This document shows, piece by piece, positions 7,389 to 14,533 of a stretch of DNA of 33,303 nucleotides (positions are counted from its first letter, which is position 1; each line of letters begins with the position of its first letter). The notes under the pieces are model-generated. The model was not told the origin of the DNA. It saw nothing but the letters and a program-made list of their open reading frames with translations, and made no database searches. Both the position numbers and the translations under genes were made by a program. The stretch comes from Spirochaetaceae bacterium (GTDB taxonomy: Bacteria > Spirochaetota > Spirochaetia > DSM-27196 > SLAA01): contig PUOW01000030.1 of the NCBI GenBank assembly GCA_003552185.1, positions 1 to 33,303 of the forward strand, read 5' to 3'.

Positions 7389-8845
7389 GATAGCGATTCC
7401 AGATCGTGTTTTATGCAGGCGAGGTCGAGCTCGCCGGGGATGCGCTCGCCGGTATAAAGCAGCCCGGCGCGCAGCCCCTTGCGGGAGCTCTTCATGAACA
7501 CACGGCTGCCGCCTTCGGTTTCGACGGCCGAACCGATCGTCTCGAGCTCGCGATCGAGCGCCCCGCGCGAGTACTCCTCGCGACGCTCTTCGATGAAGCT
7601 CACCTGCGCTTCAAGCTCGCCCTCAGCCTCGGGTCCGAGCTCCACCCCGAACCGCGCCAGCGCCGTGCGCGCAACCTCCTGCGCGGCCTCGCGAGCGGTC
7701 AGATCATGACGCTCCTTAAGCGTTTCCGCGAGCGTCTCGACGATCACGTTGTCGATCAGGTACTGCGCCGGCGCCACCGTCATCACACGCTCGAGCATTC
7801 CGAACGCGCTGTTGATATACTGCGCTCCGGCGAGCGCCACATAGGTGAGACTCACCGCCTTCTCGGCGATCGCCTGGGCGTTCGGCTCGCGCTCATCGGA
7901 GACACCGGCGGTACCGCAACACGGCAGCCGGTAATGCCGGCACAGCTCAGTAGCGAGCGTCAGGCGGCGGATGCTGTCGGGACGGCACCAGCGCGGCGAG
8001 CAGTCGCCCAGCAGGTCCGCGGTGAGCGGTATGCCGCGGTACAGCACCGGAGCGCCGGGATTCAGCGCCTGAACGAACGCGATCCCGAACAGCACCTCGG
8101 CGTTGAGCTGCACGAGCTCACCGGCCTCCGACAGGGGCGCGGTGGTTCCGCCCTGCGCACAGCTCGAGATCGAGACCGGGATTCCGCGCTCGGTGACCGC
8201 CCGCAACCGTTCGACTGCCGAGTCGTCGACCGTGAGCGGGCTGCTCACCAGGCAGACGATGAACGAAAGATACGATTCCCGGCCGACGATCTCGATCACG
8301 CGCTGCAGCTTGCTCGGGTCCACGAGGTTCGCGAGGTTCATCGGTTTGGTAGTGTTGGCGGCGAAGGCGCGCGCCTTTTCCTCGTCCATGCGCTCTTTCG
8401 GTACGTCACATTCCACCGGCCGCGTCACGAAGTCCAGATACGGCAGCCGTTCGCACAGCCGCAGCAGGCTCACCAGGTCGTCCCTGCCGGCCGCCCTGCG
8501 CTCCCAGGCACCCGCCGGCCGGTCGAGCAGGTACAGCGCCTGCCCCCCGCTGCCGAACCGCGCGACGTTGCCGGCCGCATCGAGCGTGAACGCGTGCTCC
8601 GAAGCCGGAGCGTCAAAGCGGATCGTTTCGGGCGCCGAAGCCAGCGCTTGCTCCACCACCGAGGTACGCAGATACAGGCGGCCGTTCTCCGCCATCGCGG
8701 CGCCGGTCTTGGTGAACGTTTCGATCACCTTCGGATCTCGGACCTTAACGCCGATGGTCTCGAGCACCTCACACGAGGCAGCGTGGATGAGGTCCTTTTC
8801 GCGTGCGGACAGCAGCTCCGGCGGCCGGCCGGTGATCTCGATCAT
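7385..8845 (-). CDS. MttB-family corrinoid methyltransferase (copy 1)
   Basis: A 486-residue member of the trimethylamine methyltransferase superfamily, expected to move a methyl group from a quaternary or tertiary amine to the Co(I) corrinoid protein encoded next to it. Blocks shared with the other two copies are FGSGGQALYLLD, VSSPLTVD, CAQGGTTAPLS and NPGAPVLYRGIP. No in-frame TAG interrupts it, so it is of the non-pyrrolysine type, like the glycine betaine enzyme MtgB. The ATG at 8845, preceded by GGGAG, is chosen over a frame-open extension of 43 residues whose composition (Arg/Ser-rich) does not match the family. The gap to the corrinoid protein gene is 22 bases. Betaines, carnitine or proline betaine are possible substrates. 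Confidence 0.9.
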   Translation of the reverse strand: MIEITGRPPELLSAREKDLIHAASCEVLETIGVKVRDPKVIETFTKTGAAMAENGRLYLRTSVVEQALASAPETIRFDAPASEHAFTLDAAGNVARFGSGGQALYLLDRPAGAWERRAAGRDDLVSLLRLCERLPYLDFVTRPVECDVPKERMDEEKARAFAANTTKPMNLANLVDPSKLQRVIEIVGRESYLSFIVCLVSSPLTVDDSAVERLRAVTERGIPVSISSCAQGGTTAPLSEAGELVQLNAEVLFGIAFVQALNPGAPVLYRGIPLTADLLGDCSPRWCRPDSIRRLTLATELCRHYRLPCCGTAGVSDEREPNAQAIAEKAVSLTYVALAGAQYINSAFGMLERVMTVAPAQYLIDNVIVETLAETLKERHDLTAREAAQEVARTALARFGVELGPEAEGELEAQVSFIEERREEYSRGALDRELETIGSAVETEGGSRVFMKSSRKGLRAGLLYTGERIPGELDLACIKHDLESLS

Positions 8846-8867
8846 GGTACTCGCTCCCGCGGTGCGC

Positions 8868-9551
8868 TCAGGAAGCGCTCCGCAGCGCTTCCAGCTTCTC
8901 GACCGCTTCGAGCGCGTCGCGGCAATGCCCGTCGGCACCGATCTTCCGCGCGAACTCCTCTGAGGTGGGGGCACCGCCGATAATCACCTTCACATCGGTG
9001 ATTCCCGCCTCCTTGAGCTGTCGGATCACCGTCTCCATCTCAGTCATCGTCGTGGTCAGGAGCGCCGACAGACCCAGATACTGCGGCTTGTGTTCCTTCA
9101 CCGCGGCAACGATCTCGTCGGCCGGCACATCAATACCGAGATCCCGCACCTGATATCCGGCGCCTTTGAGCATGGTGATGACGATGTTCTTGCCGATGTC
9201 GTGCAGGTCGCCCTTCACCGTGGCAATCAGGAAGGTACCCTTCTGCGTATCCGCCGTACCGGCAAGATGCGGTTCCAGGACGTCCATCGCCTCTCCTACG
9301 CATTCGGCACTCGCGAGCATGTCCGGTAACAGATACTCGCCTGCCTCAAACAGCCTTCCGACCTCGTCCATCGCCGCGTTGAACACCGTAAGAATCTGCT
9401 GCGGATCGGTCTCGGCTTCCAGGGCCTGCTCGACCAGCTCCACCGTACCCGGCGTTCCTTCCATACTGCCGTCGAACCCTTCGTCTTCGGCGTCGAGGTG
9501 GCCCATAACGATTGAGTTACGGATCTCCTCGAGAATGTCACGTTCGCTCAT
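8868..9551 (-). CDS. Corrinoid (B12-binding) methyl carrier protein
   Basis: This 227-residue protein holds the cobamide that carries the methyl group between the MttB-type enzymes and tetrahydrofolate. An N-terminal helical cap domain (about residues 1-95) is followed by a Rossmann B12-binding domain with the DxHxxG motif in GDLHDIGKN (His117 as the lower cobalt ligand) and the block IIGGAPTSEEFARKIGADG. An acidic stretch (MGHLDAEDEGFDGSMEG) lengthens the first helix region compared with MtbC/MtgC proteins. It begins after GGGAGG, 11 bases from the mttB copy 2 stop. It is the only corrinoid protein in the operon although there are three methyltransferases, so it probably serves all of them. 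Confidence 0.93.
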   Translation of the reverse strand: MSERDILEEIRNSIVMGHLDAEDEGFDGSMEGTPGTVELVEQALEAETDPQQILTVFNAAMDEVGRLFEAGEYLLPDMLASAECVGEAMDVLEPHLAGTADTQKGTFLIATVKGDLHDIGKNIVITMLKGAGYQVRDLGIDVPADEIVAAVKEHKPQYLGLSALLTTTMTEMETVIRQLKEAGITDVKVIIGGAPTSEEFARKIGADGHCRDALEAVEKLEALRSAS

Positions 9552-9562
9552 CTTCAGCCTCC

Positions 9563-11164
9563 CTATCCGCGTATGTCGAACATACGTCGGTCAATCAACC
9601 CCGGAACAGAGGCGTAAACGCGATCTACCGTCGCGTCGCTCAGCCGCCTCGGCTCGAGCTGATACAGCTCTTCCAGTTTGCGCTGCGCGCGTTCGAGTAC
9701 CCGGTCAGCCTGTCCGTCGTCGGCGAATGCGTAGGCATCCCCCACTACGCCGCGCCGGAGCTGTTTGCGCACTCGGCGGGCAAACACTCCCGAACTGCGC
9801 GCCACGCTGCGAATCTCCTCCACCGCAGCCGCCAGATCGTCGCGTGTAAAGCGGCACGGTCTTACGATTTGCTTCACCAGTCCGATCGCGCCGTCGTCGA
9901 GCACCGCCTGCAGCGGGGAGAAGATATTGGTGCGGTCCAGCAACCCGAACGCGTAGTGGATATACTGCGCGCCGCTTGCCGCAACCGAGAGATGCGAAGG
10001 GAGCTTCTCGACCGTCGCCTGCAGGCCGGGGCGCTTCGCGTCGCCGACGCCCGCGCTTGAGTAGCACGGGATACCGTAGCTGCGCGCCATCTGGACGCAG
10101 GCCAGGTTGTAATGCACGAACTCGGGAGCCCCGTAGAAGTCGTGCAGATTGTCGAGCCGCGCCCTGACCGGCACCGCGCCGTAAAGCACCGGACACCCGG
10201 GCCGGGCAAGCTGCGCCAGCGCGAGCCCGGCGAGTATCTCGGCGTTGATCTGCGCCACCATTCCCTCTTCCTGGATTGGGGCGGTGGAGCCGCCCTGCGG
10301 CGAACAGGAGATCACGAGGGGCACCCCGGCCTCCGCAATCGCCACCACCTTCTCGGCCGTGTCCGCTACCATCTGCAGCGGGCTCTTGACCGGACAGGCG
10401 ATGAACGAAACAGGCAGCGCCCGCCCGCGCTCCGTGCTGTCCGGGCTTGCGCCGTCGCGCTCCGCGCTGTCCGGGTCTGCGCCGTCGGCGGCCGCGAGCT
10501 CAGCGAGGCGCAGCATCGGCTGCAACGCCTCCAGGCTCTCGAGCCCGCCCTGCACGTGCTTGGCGGTGTGGAGCAGAGCAGCGAAGTAGATATTGACGTC
10601 CCGGTGCTCTGCAGGAATGCTCTCGTCCTGCGCGTTGACGTTGCGGATGAAGAAATCCACGTTCGAAAGATGCTCGGCGAGGTGCGCTGACCGGCATAGA
10701 TGCGCGATGGAGCCCGTACTCTCTGAGTAAACCGGAAGGATCGTGGCGTGCTCAGGCGATTCCTCCGAACTGAAACTCGCCAAGCGCGACTCGAGCACCA
10801 GATTTGCCTGCGACCCGGTTCCGAAGTACACATTCGGTTCCGTTCCGCGCAAAACCAGGGTGTTAGCCGGGTCGCGCGCCCCGAGAACCACTTCATCCGG
10901 AGCCGACTCGAGCGCCCGCTCGATTACCGCAGCGGAGATCCGCACCCGGTAGCCGTCCTGTCGACCGCTCTCGGAAACCCGCGTGAGCGTGCACCCGCCG
11001 GCTTCAAAGGCCGCAAGCGCGCGCTCACCGCTGCACCATATCCCCGGGTCCTCGAGGAGCTCCAACGAAGCCGCATGAACGCTTTGCACCTGCTCGGCGG
11101 ACAGCCGGGATACAGGGTCAACTACAAGCGCTTTTCTAACCGCTGCCATACTAGCCGCTGCCAT
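9563..11164 (-). CDS. MttB-family corrinoid methyltransferase (copy 2)
   Basis: A 533-residue paralogue of copies 1 and 3, with YFGTGSQANLVLES, CPVKSPLQMV, CSPQGGSTAPIQ and RPGCPVLYGAVP. It lacks an in-frame amber codon, so no pyrrolysine is expected. Two oddities are visible. A 30-bp unit is tandemly duplicated inside the gene (10428-10487), adding an Asp/Ser/Glu/Arg/Gly-rich stretch just before VSFIACPVKSPL. The start region is itself a 15-bp duplication, so the protein opens MAAASMAAVRK with two ATGs. The first ATG (11164) is chosen because GAGG lies five bases before it, within the stop codon region of the upstream gene seven bases away. The substrate is unknown; a methylated amine is expected from the family. 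Confidence 0.88.
   Translation of the reverse strand: MAAASMAAVRKALVVDPVSRLSAEQVQSVHAASLELLEDPGIWCSGERALAAFEAGGCTLTRVSESGRQDGYRVRISAAVIERALESAPDEVVLGARDPANTLVLRGTEPNVYFGTGSQANLVLESRLASFSSEESPEHATILPVYSESTGSIAHLCRSAHLAEHLSNVDFFIRNVNAQDESIPAEHRDVNIYFAALLHTAKHVQGGLESLEALQPMLRLAELAAADGADPDSAERDGASPDSTERGRALPVSFIACPVKSPLQMVADTAEKVVAIAEAGVPLVISCSPQGGSTAPIQEEGMVAQINAEILAGLALAQLARPGCPVLYGAVPVRARLDNLHDFYGAPEFVHYNLACVQMARSYGIPCYSSAGVGDAKRPGLQATVEKLPSHLSVAASGAQYIHYAFGLLDRTNIFSPLQAVLDDGAIGLVKQIVRPCRFTRDDLAAAVEEIRSVARSSGVFARRVRKQLRRGVVGDAYAFADDGQADRVLERAQRKLEELYQLEPRRLSDATVDRVYASVPGLIDRRMFDIRG
10428..10487. repeat. In-frame 30-bp tandem duplication inside mttB copy 2
   Basis: Two head-to-tail 30-bp units (10428-10457 and 10458-10487) differ at only three bases. 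Read in the gene they give two ten-residue units, GADPDSAERD and GASPDSTERG. The flanking sequence matches the other MttB copies, so the duplication is an insert in a non-conserved loop. Confidence 0.9.
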
Positions 11165-11169
11165 ACTCG
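11140..11169. repeat. 15-bp tandem duplication carrying the start codon of mttB copy 2
   Basis: Units 11140-11154 and 11155-11169 differ at one base. Each contains an ATG on the minus strand (11147-11149 and 11162-11164), so the gene has two in-frame start codons five codons apart. Only the outer one has a well-placed GAGG. Confidence 0.85.
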
Positions 11170-11171
11170 CC

Positions 11172-12014
11172 TCACTGCCGTAGTGCGCCCTCAGGCGGCG
11201 CCCCGTCGAACAGCCCTTTTCTCGCCGCCCGCGTAAAGCGCCTGCAGAAGCGGTCCTTGCCGGCGAGCAGCTCGCCCAACACGATAGCCCTGCTGATTTC
11301 TTCGCGTCCCGGATCGCAGATAGCCGAGGTGAGACCGTAACAGATCGCGGTTGTCAGAAACGCCGCGTTCACGACGGCCCGTTTGGTAAGCCCGTGCGAG
11401 ACATTCGAGAGCCCGAGCGTGATTCCCGCACCGGGGAACCGCGCGCGCAAGCCTTCGATAGTACGAAAGGTGACCATCGCCTGGGAAACATCGGTGGAAA
11501 CCGGGAGCACCAACGGGTCGAACCACAATCGCTCCTCAGGCACCCCCTGCGCGCCGGCGGCGTCGCGGATCTTCTCGCACACCGCGATACGTTTCCCGGT
11601 TTCGGCCGGAATCCCGTCCTCGTCCATCGCCAGGGCAATCAGCGGCACTTCGTGCTCGGCAGCCAGCCCGATCATCACGAGATCACCGTCGGTGAGCTCC
11701 CCGGTGATGGAGTTGAGCATCCAGGAACGCCGATTCGCCAGGTGATTGGCGGCATGCTCGAGCACCTCCGGACCGGCGGCATCCAGGGCCACTTTCTTCT
11801 CGCCGTGTTCGAGGGCGATATCGATCAACCACGCCAGATCGGTCTTCTCCTGCTGTTTGTCCCCCGAGCCTGTGCCGGCGTTGAGATCGATGTACTCAGC
11901 GCCGGCTTGTTCCTGGCTCCGGATCTCATCGATGATCACGCCGGCATCGCGGCTTTGAATGGCTTCGCGAATACGTTTACGGGTGGCGTTGACCCTTTCG
12001 CCTATGATCGTCAT
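11172..12014 (-). CDS. Methylcorrinoid:tetrahydrofolate methyltransferase (MtgA/AcsE-like)
   Basis: A 280-residue pterin-binding TIM barrel of the family that holds AcsE, MtrH-like and MtgA proteins. It opens MTIIGERVNATRK and carries AGAEYIDLNAGTGSG, WMLNSITGE, FDPLVLPVSTD and ITLGLSNVSHGL, all characteristic of methyltetrahydrofolate:corrinoid methyltransferases. In the glycine betaine system of Desulfitobacterium hafniense, MtgA moves the methyl group from the methylated corrinoid protein to tetrahydrofolate, and the same role fits here. Dihydropteroate synthase is the structural relative but is less likely in this setting. The start overlaps the stop of mttB copy 3 by four bases (ATGA), and the stop is seven bases from the next start, so translation of the operon is tightly coupled. 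Confidence 0.9.
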   Translation of the reverse strand: MTIIGERVNATRKRIREAIQSRDAGVIIDEIRSQEQAGAEYIDLNAGTGSGDKQQEKTDLAWLIDIALEHGEKKVALDAAGPEVLEHAANHLANRRSWMLNSITGELTDGDLVMIGLAAEHEVPLIALAMDEDGIPAETGKRIAVCEKIRDAAGAQGVPEERLWFDPLVLPVSTDVSQAMVTFRTIEGLRARFPGAGITLGLSNVSHGLTKRAVVNAAFLTTAICYGLTSAICDPGREEISRAIVLGELLAGKDRFCRRFTRAARKGLFDGAPPEGALRQ

Positions 12015-13501
12015 GGCGCACCTCCGGCTGCGTTCCGGCCTGCTGGGTTAGGGCCGCCTGCGGTCGTTGTGCCGGAAGCGAGCCCAAAGCGACTCTCAAC
12101 GCGCGCGCGGACGGCGTCATCCAGGAGCGCGGCGGGCCTCCGCGCGAGGATATCGAGAACGCGCTCGTGCGCTCGAGATGCAGCCGACAGCCGGCCGTTG
12201 GCCTCCCATTCTGGGCGTTGACTGCGGTCACTCAGCTGCGGATGGAAGTGCTCGGCACGCATGAACGCGCGCGTCTTGCGGCTGGTGAGGAAGTTTCCTC
12301 CCGGCCCGACCTTTTGAATGTCGTCAACCGCCAGGGTCCGCTCGTTGACCTCAATGCCGCGCACCGCGCGGCGCACCATCCCGAGAATCTCATTGTCGAT
12401 AACGAGCTTCTCGAGACTGACGGTCAGAGCGAACTCCATCAACCCAGCCGCGTCGTGGATGAAGTCCGAGCCGGCAAGCGCCACGAGCAACGAGCTGACC
12501 GCCGATTCGTAGCCTGATTGGGCGTCGAGCGTCTTGGCGTCGCTGATGCCGGCGGTAGCGTAGTACGGTATGCCGTAATACTGGGTCAGCTGTGCCGTCG
12601 CGGCGTTGATCATGGCCCCTTCAACCGGCGCTCCGAGGTACGAGAGGTTATGCAGGTCGGTGGTGGAGGCAACGCACCCGTAGATCACCGGACAGCCCGG
12701 GTTGACGAGCTGGGTGAGCATGACGTTGATCAGCGCGTCGCAGTTCTGGATAACCAGCGCTCCGGCCAACGACATCGGGGCGGTTGCGCCGCAGAGCGGC
12801 TCGGCCGGGACTGCAAGCGGTATTCCCTCGCCTGCCACCTGCATCATGTAGGCGCCGTACTTGCTGTCCAGCCGCAGCGGACTGATCCCGCAGGTGATCA
12901 TCGAGATGAACGGGCGTTCGCGCAGGGCCTGCGGCGACCCCGCGATCATCTCGGCCATGCGGATCACGTCGTCGATACCCTTTGCGGTATACACCCCGCC
13001 CATGATGTGCTTAGTGGTATGGCTGAGACCGGTGTAGAAGCGGTTGAGATCCACCTGCTCGGGTTCGAGATCACTGGGGTAAGTTGGGAGTAGGAACAGG
13101 TCGATGTTCTCCAGCTCGTGAGCGACCCGCGTCACGTGCTCCAGATCTTTCAGGGTGGCCCTTCTCGTGGTACCCTGCTGGTAGTCCAGCATGTCGAGCG
13201 CGGTACCGCCGGTCCCAAAATAGACCTCCCCCGAGCCGAGCACGCAATCATAGCGCTCCTCGCGTCCGCACAGGGTGACGGTACTCGGGGCACGCGCAAC
13301 CAGCTCGCGAACCGTGTCTGCGTTTAGGCGCACGATACGCCGGTCGGTATCAACCGATTGAGCCACGGCTTTAAAAAGCTCAAACGCTTCCGGCTCGCGC
13401 ACTTCGAACCCGGTCTCGGCGAATACCTCCATCGTTGCCGCATCGATCCGGGCGATGTCGTCCTCCGAAAGCGGCTTATACTGATGCTCGACTCGTCTCA
13501 C
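12011..13501 (-). CDS. MttB-family corrinoid methyltransferase (copy 3)
   Basis: A 496-residue member of the trimethylamine methyltransferase superfamily, starting with GTG after AAGGAGGGGAGG. It shares YFGTGGTALDML, ITCGISPLRLD, GATAPMSLAGALV and NPGCPVIYGCVA with copies 1 and 2, but in place of their (S/C)xQGG core it has EPLCGATAP, so it is the most divergent of the three. No amber codon occurs within the frame. A C-terminal Ala/Gly/Pro-rich tail follows the last conserved helix. It is the first methyltransferase gene after the activation protein, 17 bases downstream. Different substrates for the three copies, feeding one corrinoid protein, are likely but unproven. Confidence 0.9.
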   Translation of the reverse strand: MRRVEHQYKPLSEDDIARIDAATMEVFAETGFEVREPEAFELFKAVAQSVDTDRRIVRLNADTVRELVARAPSTVTLCGREERYDCVLGSGEVYFGTGGTALDMLDYQQGTTRRATLKDLEHVTRVAHELENIDLFLLPTYPSDLEPEQVDLNRFYTGLSHTTKHIMGGVYTAKGIDDVIRMAEMIAGSPQALRERPFISMITCGISPLRLDSKYGAYMMQVAGEGIPLAVPAEPLCGATAPMSLAGALVIQNCDALINVMLTQLVNPGCPVIYGCVASTTDLHNLSYLGAPVEGAMINAATAQLTQYYGIPYYATAGISDAKTLDAQSGYESAVSSLLVALAGSDFIHDAAGLMEFALTVSLEKLVIDNEILGMVRRAVRGIEVNERTLAVDDIQKVGPGGNFLTSRKTRAFMRAEHFHPQLSDRSQRPEWEANGRLSAASRAHERVLDILARRPAALLDDAVRARVESRFGLASGTTTAGGPNPAGRNAAGGAP

Positions 13502-13518
13502 CTCTTGCCCTCCCCTCC

Positions 13519-14247
13519 TTAATCACGCGCGGGGCTCCAGTGGGGATCGTACGCACAGCGACGGAAAGGGCATCGCGGCCTGTCGCAACGGCGACAGGCG
13601 ATGCCGTACTTCGCCACCATCGCGGCGTCACCGATTCCCATGACCGCGGTAACCGACTTCTGCGGCTGCATGAGATACGATTCCGATAACGTAAGCCCGA
13701 TCTTCTCGGGCCGTAACAAGGCGAACATCAGACGCTGCTCTGTAAGCGGCCAATCGCAGTAACCCGGGCTATAGCGCGCGGTGAGTGCGCGCGCCGCCCC
13801 TGAGGGCCCACGCTGCAGCCCGGTGATGATCTCTGCTTCCAGCTCGTCCATAACAGCCTCCACCGCCGCGGTGGCAACCTGATCGAACACCCACTGGTCA
13901 TAGGCCGAGAGCGAGGGATCACGCAGAACATCATCGAGCTGCTCCCCGAGCGTGACCGCACAGACAACCGCGGTCTCGCATTGTGAGAGCACGCCTGAGA
14001 TCAAGCGGCTGCGCACCGGAAAGCGCAGGTCGTCCAGAAAGCAGTATGGATATCCGGGTACCACGCGGACCAGACGCCGGACTGCGCGCGGCTCGGCGAC
14101 CTCGCGCACGCACGCTGCTGCGCGCGCGGCGGCGTGCCGCATCCGCTTAGATGAACCTTTCTTACCGCAAAAGTATGTTTTGGATGCTAAATTCTTTGGA
14201 ACGTCAAGAGGCAGATGTTGCCGGTCCGTCCATTCGGCTTTACGCAT
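13519..14247 (-). CDS. MetH activation-domain-like protein with a four-cysteine tail
   Basis: A 242-residue stand-alone relative of the reactivation domain of cobalamin-dependent methionine synthase. The landmark block is RYSPGYCDWPLTEQ (MetH has RxxxGYPACPDHTEK), followed by IGLTLSESYLMQPQKSVTAVMG. In MetH this domain binds S-adenosylmethionine to re-methylate oxidised Co(II). Here it probably binds the corrinoid protein of the operon and helps return Co(II) to the active state. The C-terminus has cysteines 218, 221, 226 and 231 in a C-x2-C-x4-C-x4-C pattern that could hold an iron-sulfur cluster or zinc; MetH itself has none there. No RamA-type activator is seen, so this may be the operon's reactivase. 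It is the first gene of the operon, with GAGGA ahead of the ATG. Confidence 0.87.
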   Translation of the reverse strand: MRKAEWTDRQHLPLDVPKNLASKTYFCGKKGSSKRMRHAAARAAACVREVAEPRAVRRLVRVVPGYPYCFLDDLRFPVRSRLISGVLSQCETAVVCAVTLGEQLDDVLRDPSLSAYDQWVFDQVATAAVEAVMDELEAEIITGLQRGPSGAARALTARYSPGYCDWPLTEQRLMFALLRPEKIGLTLSESYLMQPQKSVTAVMGIGDAAMVAKYGIACRRCDRPRCPFRRCAYDPHWSPARD

Positions 14248-14331
14248 AATTCAGTCCTCACCACACATGTCGGACACTGAATCGCTCAAGCTACGCTAGT
14301 TCACGGCCGGTTCGTATGGTATCTTGGCTAT

Positions 14332-14360
14332 ATTATACCCCGAAATTCGCTTTTCGGTAA
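14332..14360 (-). promoter_or_regulatory. Promoter of the corrinoid operon with an operator-like palindrome
   Basis: On the minus strand TTACCG (14355-14360) and a perfect TATAAT (14332-14337) are 17 bases apart, about 80 bases before the ATG at 14247. An inverted repeat, CCGAAA and TTTCGG separated by six bases (14340-14357), fills the spacer, where a bound repressor would block RNA polymerase. The remaining leader to 14248 shows no cobalamin, SAM or SAH riboswitch pattern that I could recognise. Confidence 0.55.
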
Positions 14361-14387
14361 GCTTTTTTGGCCCTTGAGGCAAAAAGC
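14361..14387. other. A/T-flanked hairpin next to the operon promoter
   Basis: GCTTTTTTGGCC and GGCAAAAAGC can pair around CTTGA, giving a seven-pair stem, a small bulge and three more pairs. It abuts the -35 box of the corrinoid operon promoter. It looks like a terminator, but no gene reads into it from either side, so a regulator or curvature site is more likely. The rest of the 286-base divergent gap (about 14390-14515) shows nothing recognisable. Confidence 0.35.
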
Positions 14388-14517
14388 CATGCAAATCGCG
14401 GCCTGATCGACCTTTATAGACTCATCGTACACGAAAGATTATTGCGCAGAATCGCCGCCTCGAACCGCCTTCGCCGTCTTCATCCGCGCTACACTCGGCC
14501 GAACAACCTGCGGGGTG

Positions 14518-14526
14518 TGCTATAAT
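14518..14526 (+). promoter_or_regulatory. Extended -10 promoter directly before the lipoprotein gene
   Basis: TG, one base, then a perfect TATAAT (14521-14526) form an extended -10 box. The ATG at 14534 lies seven bases further on, where transcription would begin, so the mRNA would be leaderless or nearly so. No -35 box is seen at the proper distance and there is no Shine-Dalgarno sequence. Confidence 0.55.
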
Positions 14527-14533
14527 CGGTCCC

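Noticed and set aside
7406-8983. Open frame of about 525 codons on the plus strand opposite mttB copy 1
   Set aside because: Same GC-driven shadow; no motif, no ribosome site, and the minus-strand gene is clear.
7385-13501. Pyrrolysine-dependent trimethylamine methyltransferase
   Set aside because: None of the three MttB genes has an in-frame TAG, so they belong to the non-pyrrolysine group.
14248-14331. Cobalamin or SAM riboswitch in the corrinoid operon leader
   Set aside because: The leader is only about 80 bases and the conserved core sequences of these riboswitches were not found.
14361-14387. Rho-independent terminator
   Set aside because: The stem is followed by few T residues in either direction and no transcript is expected to reach it.
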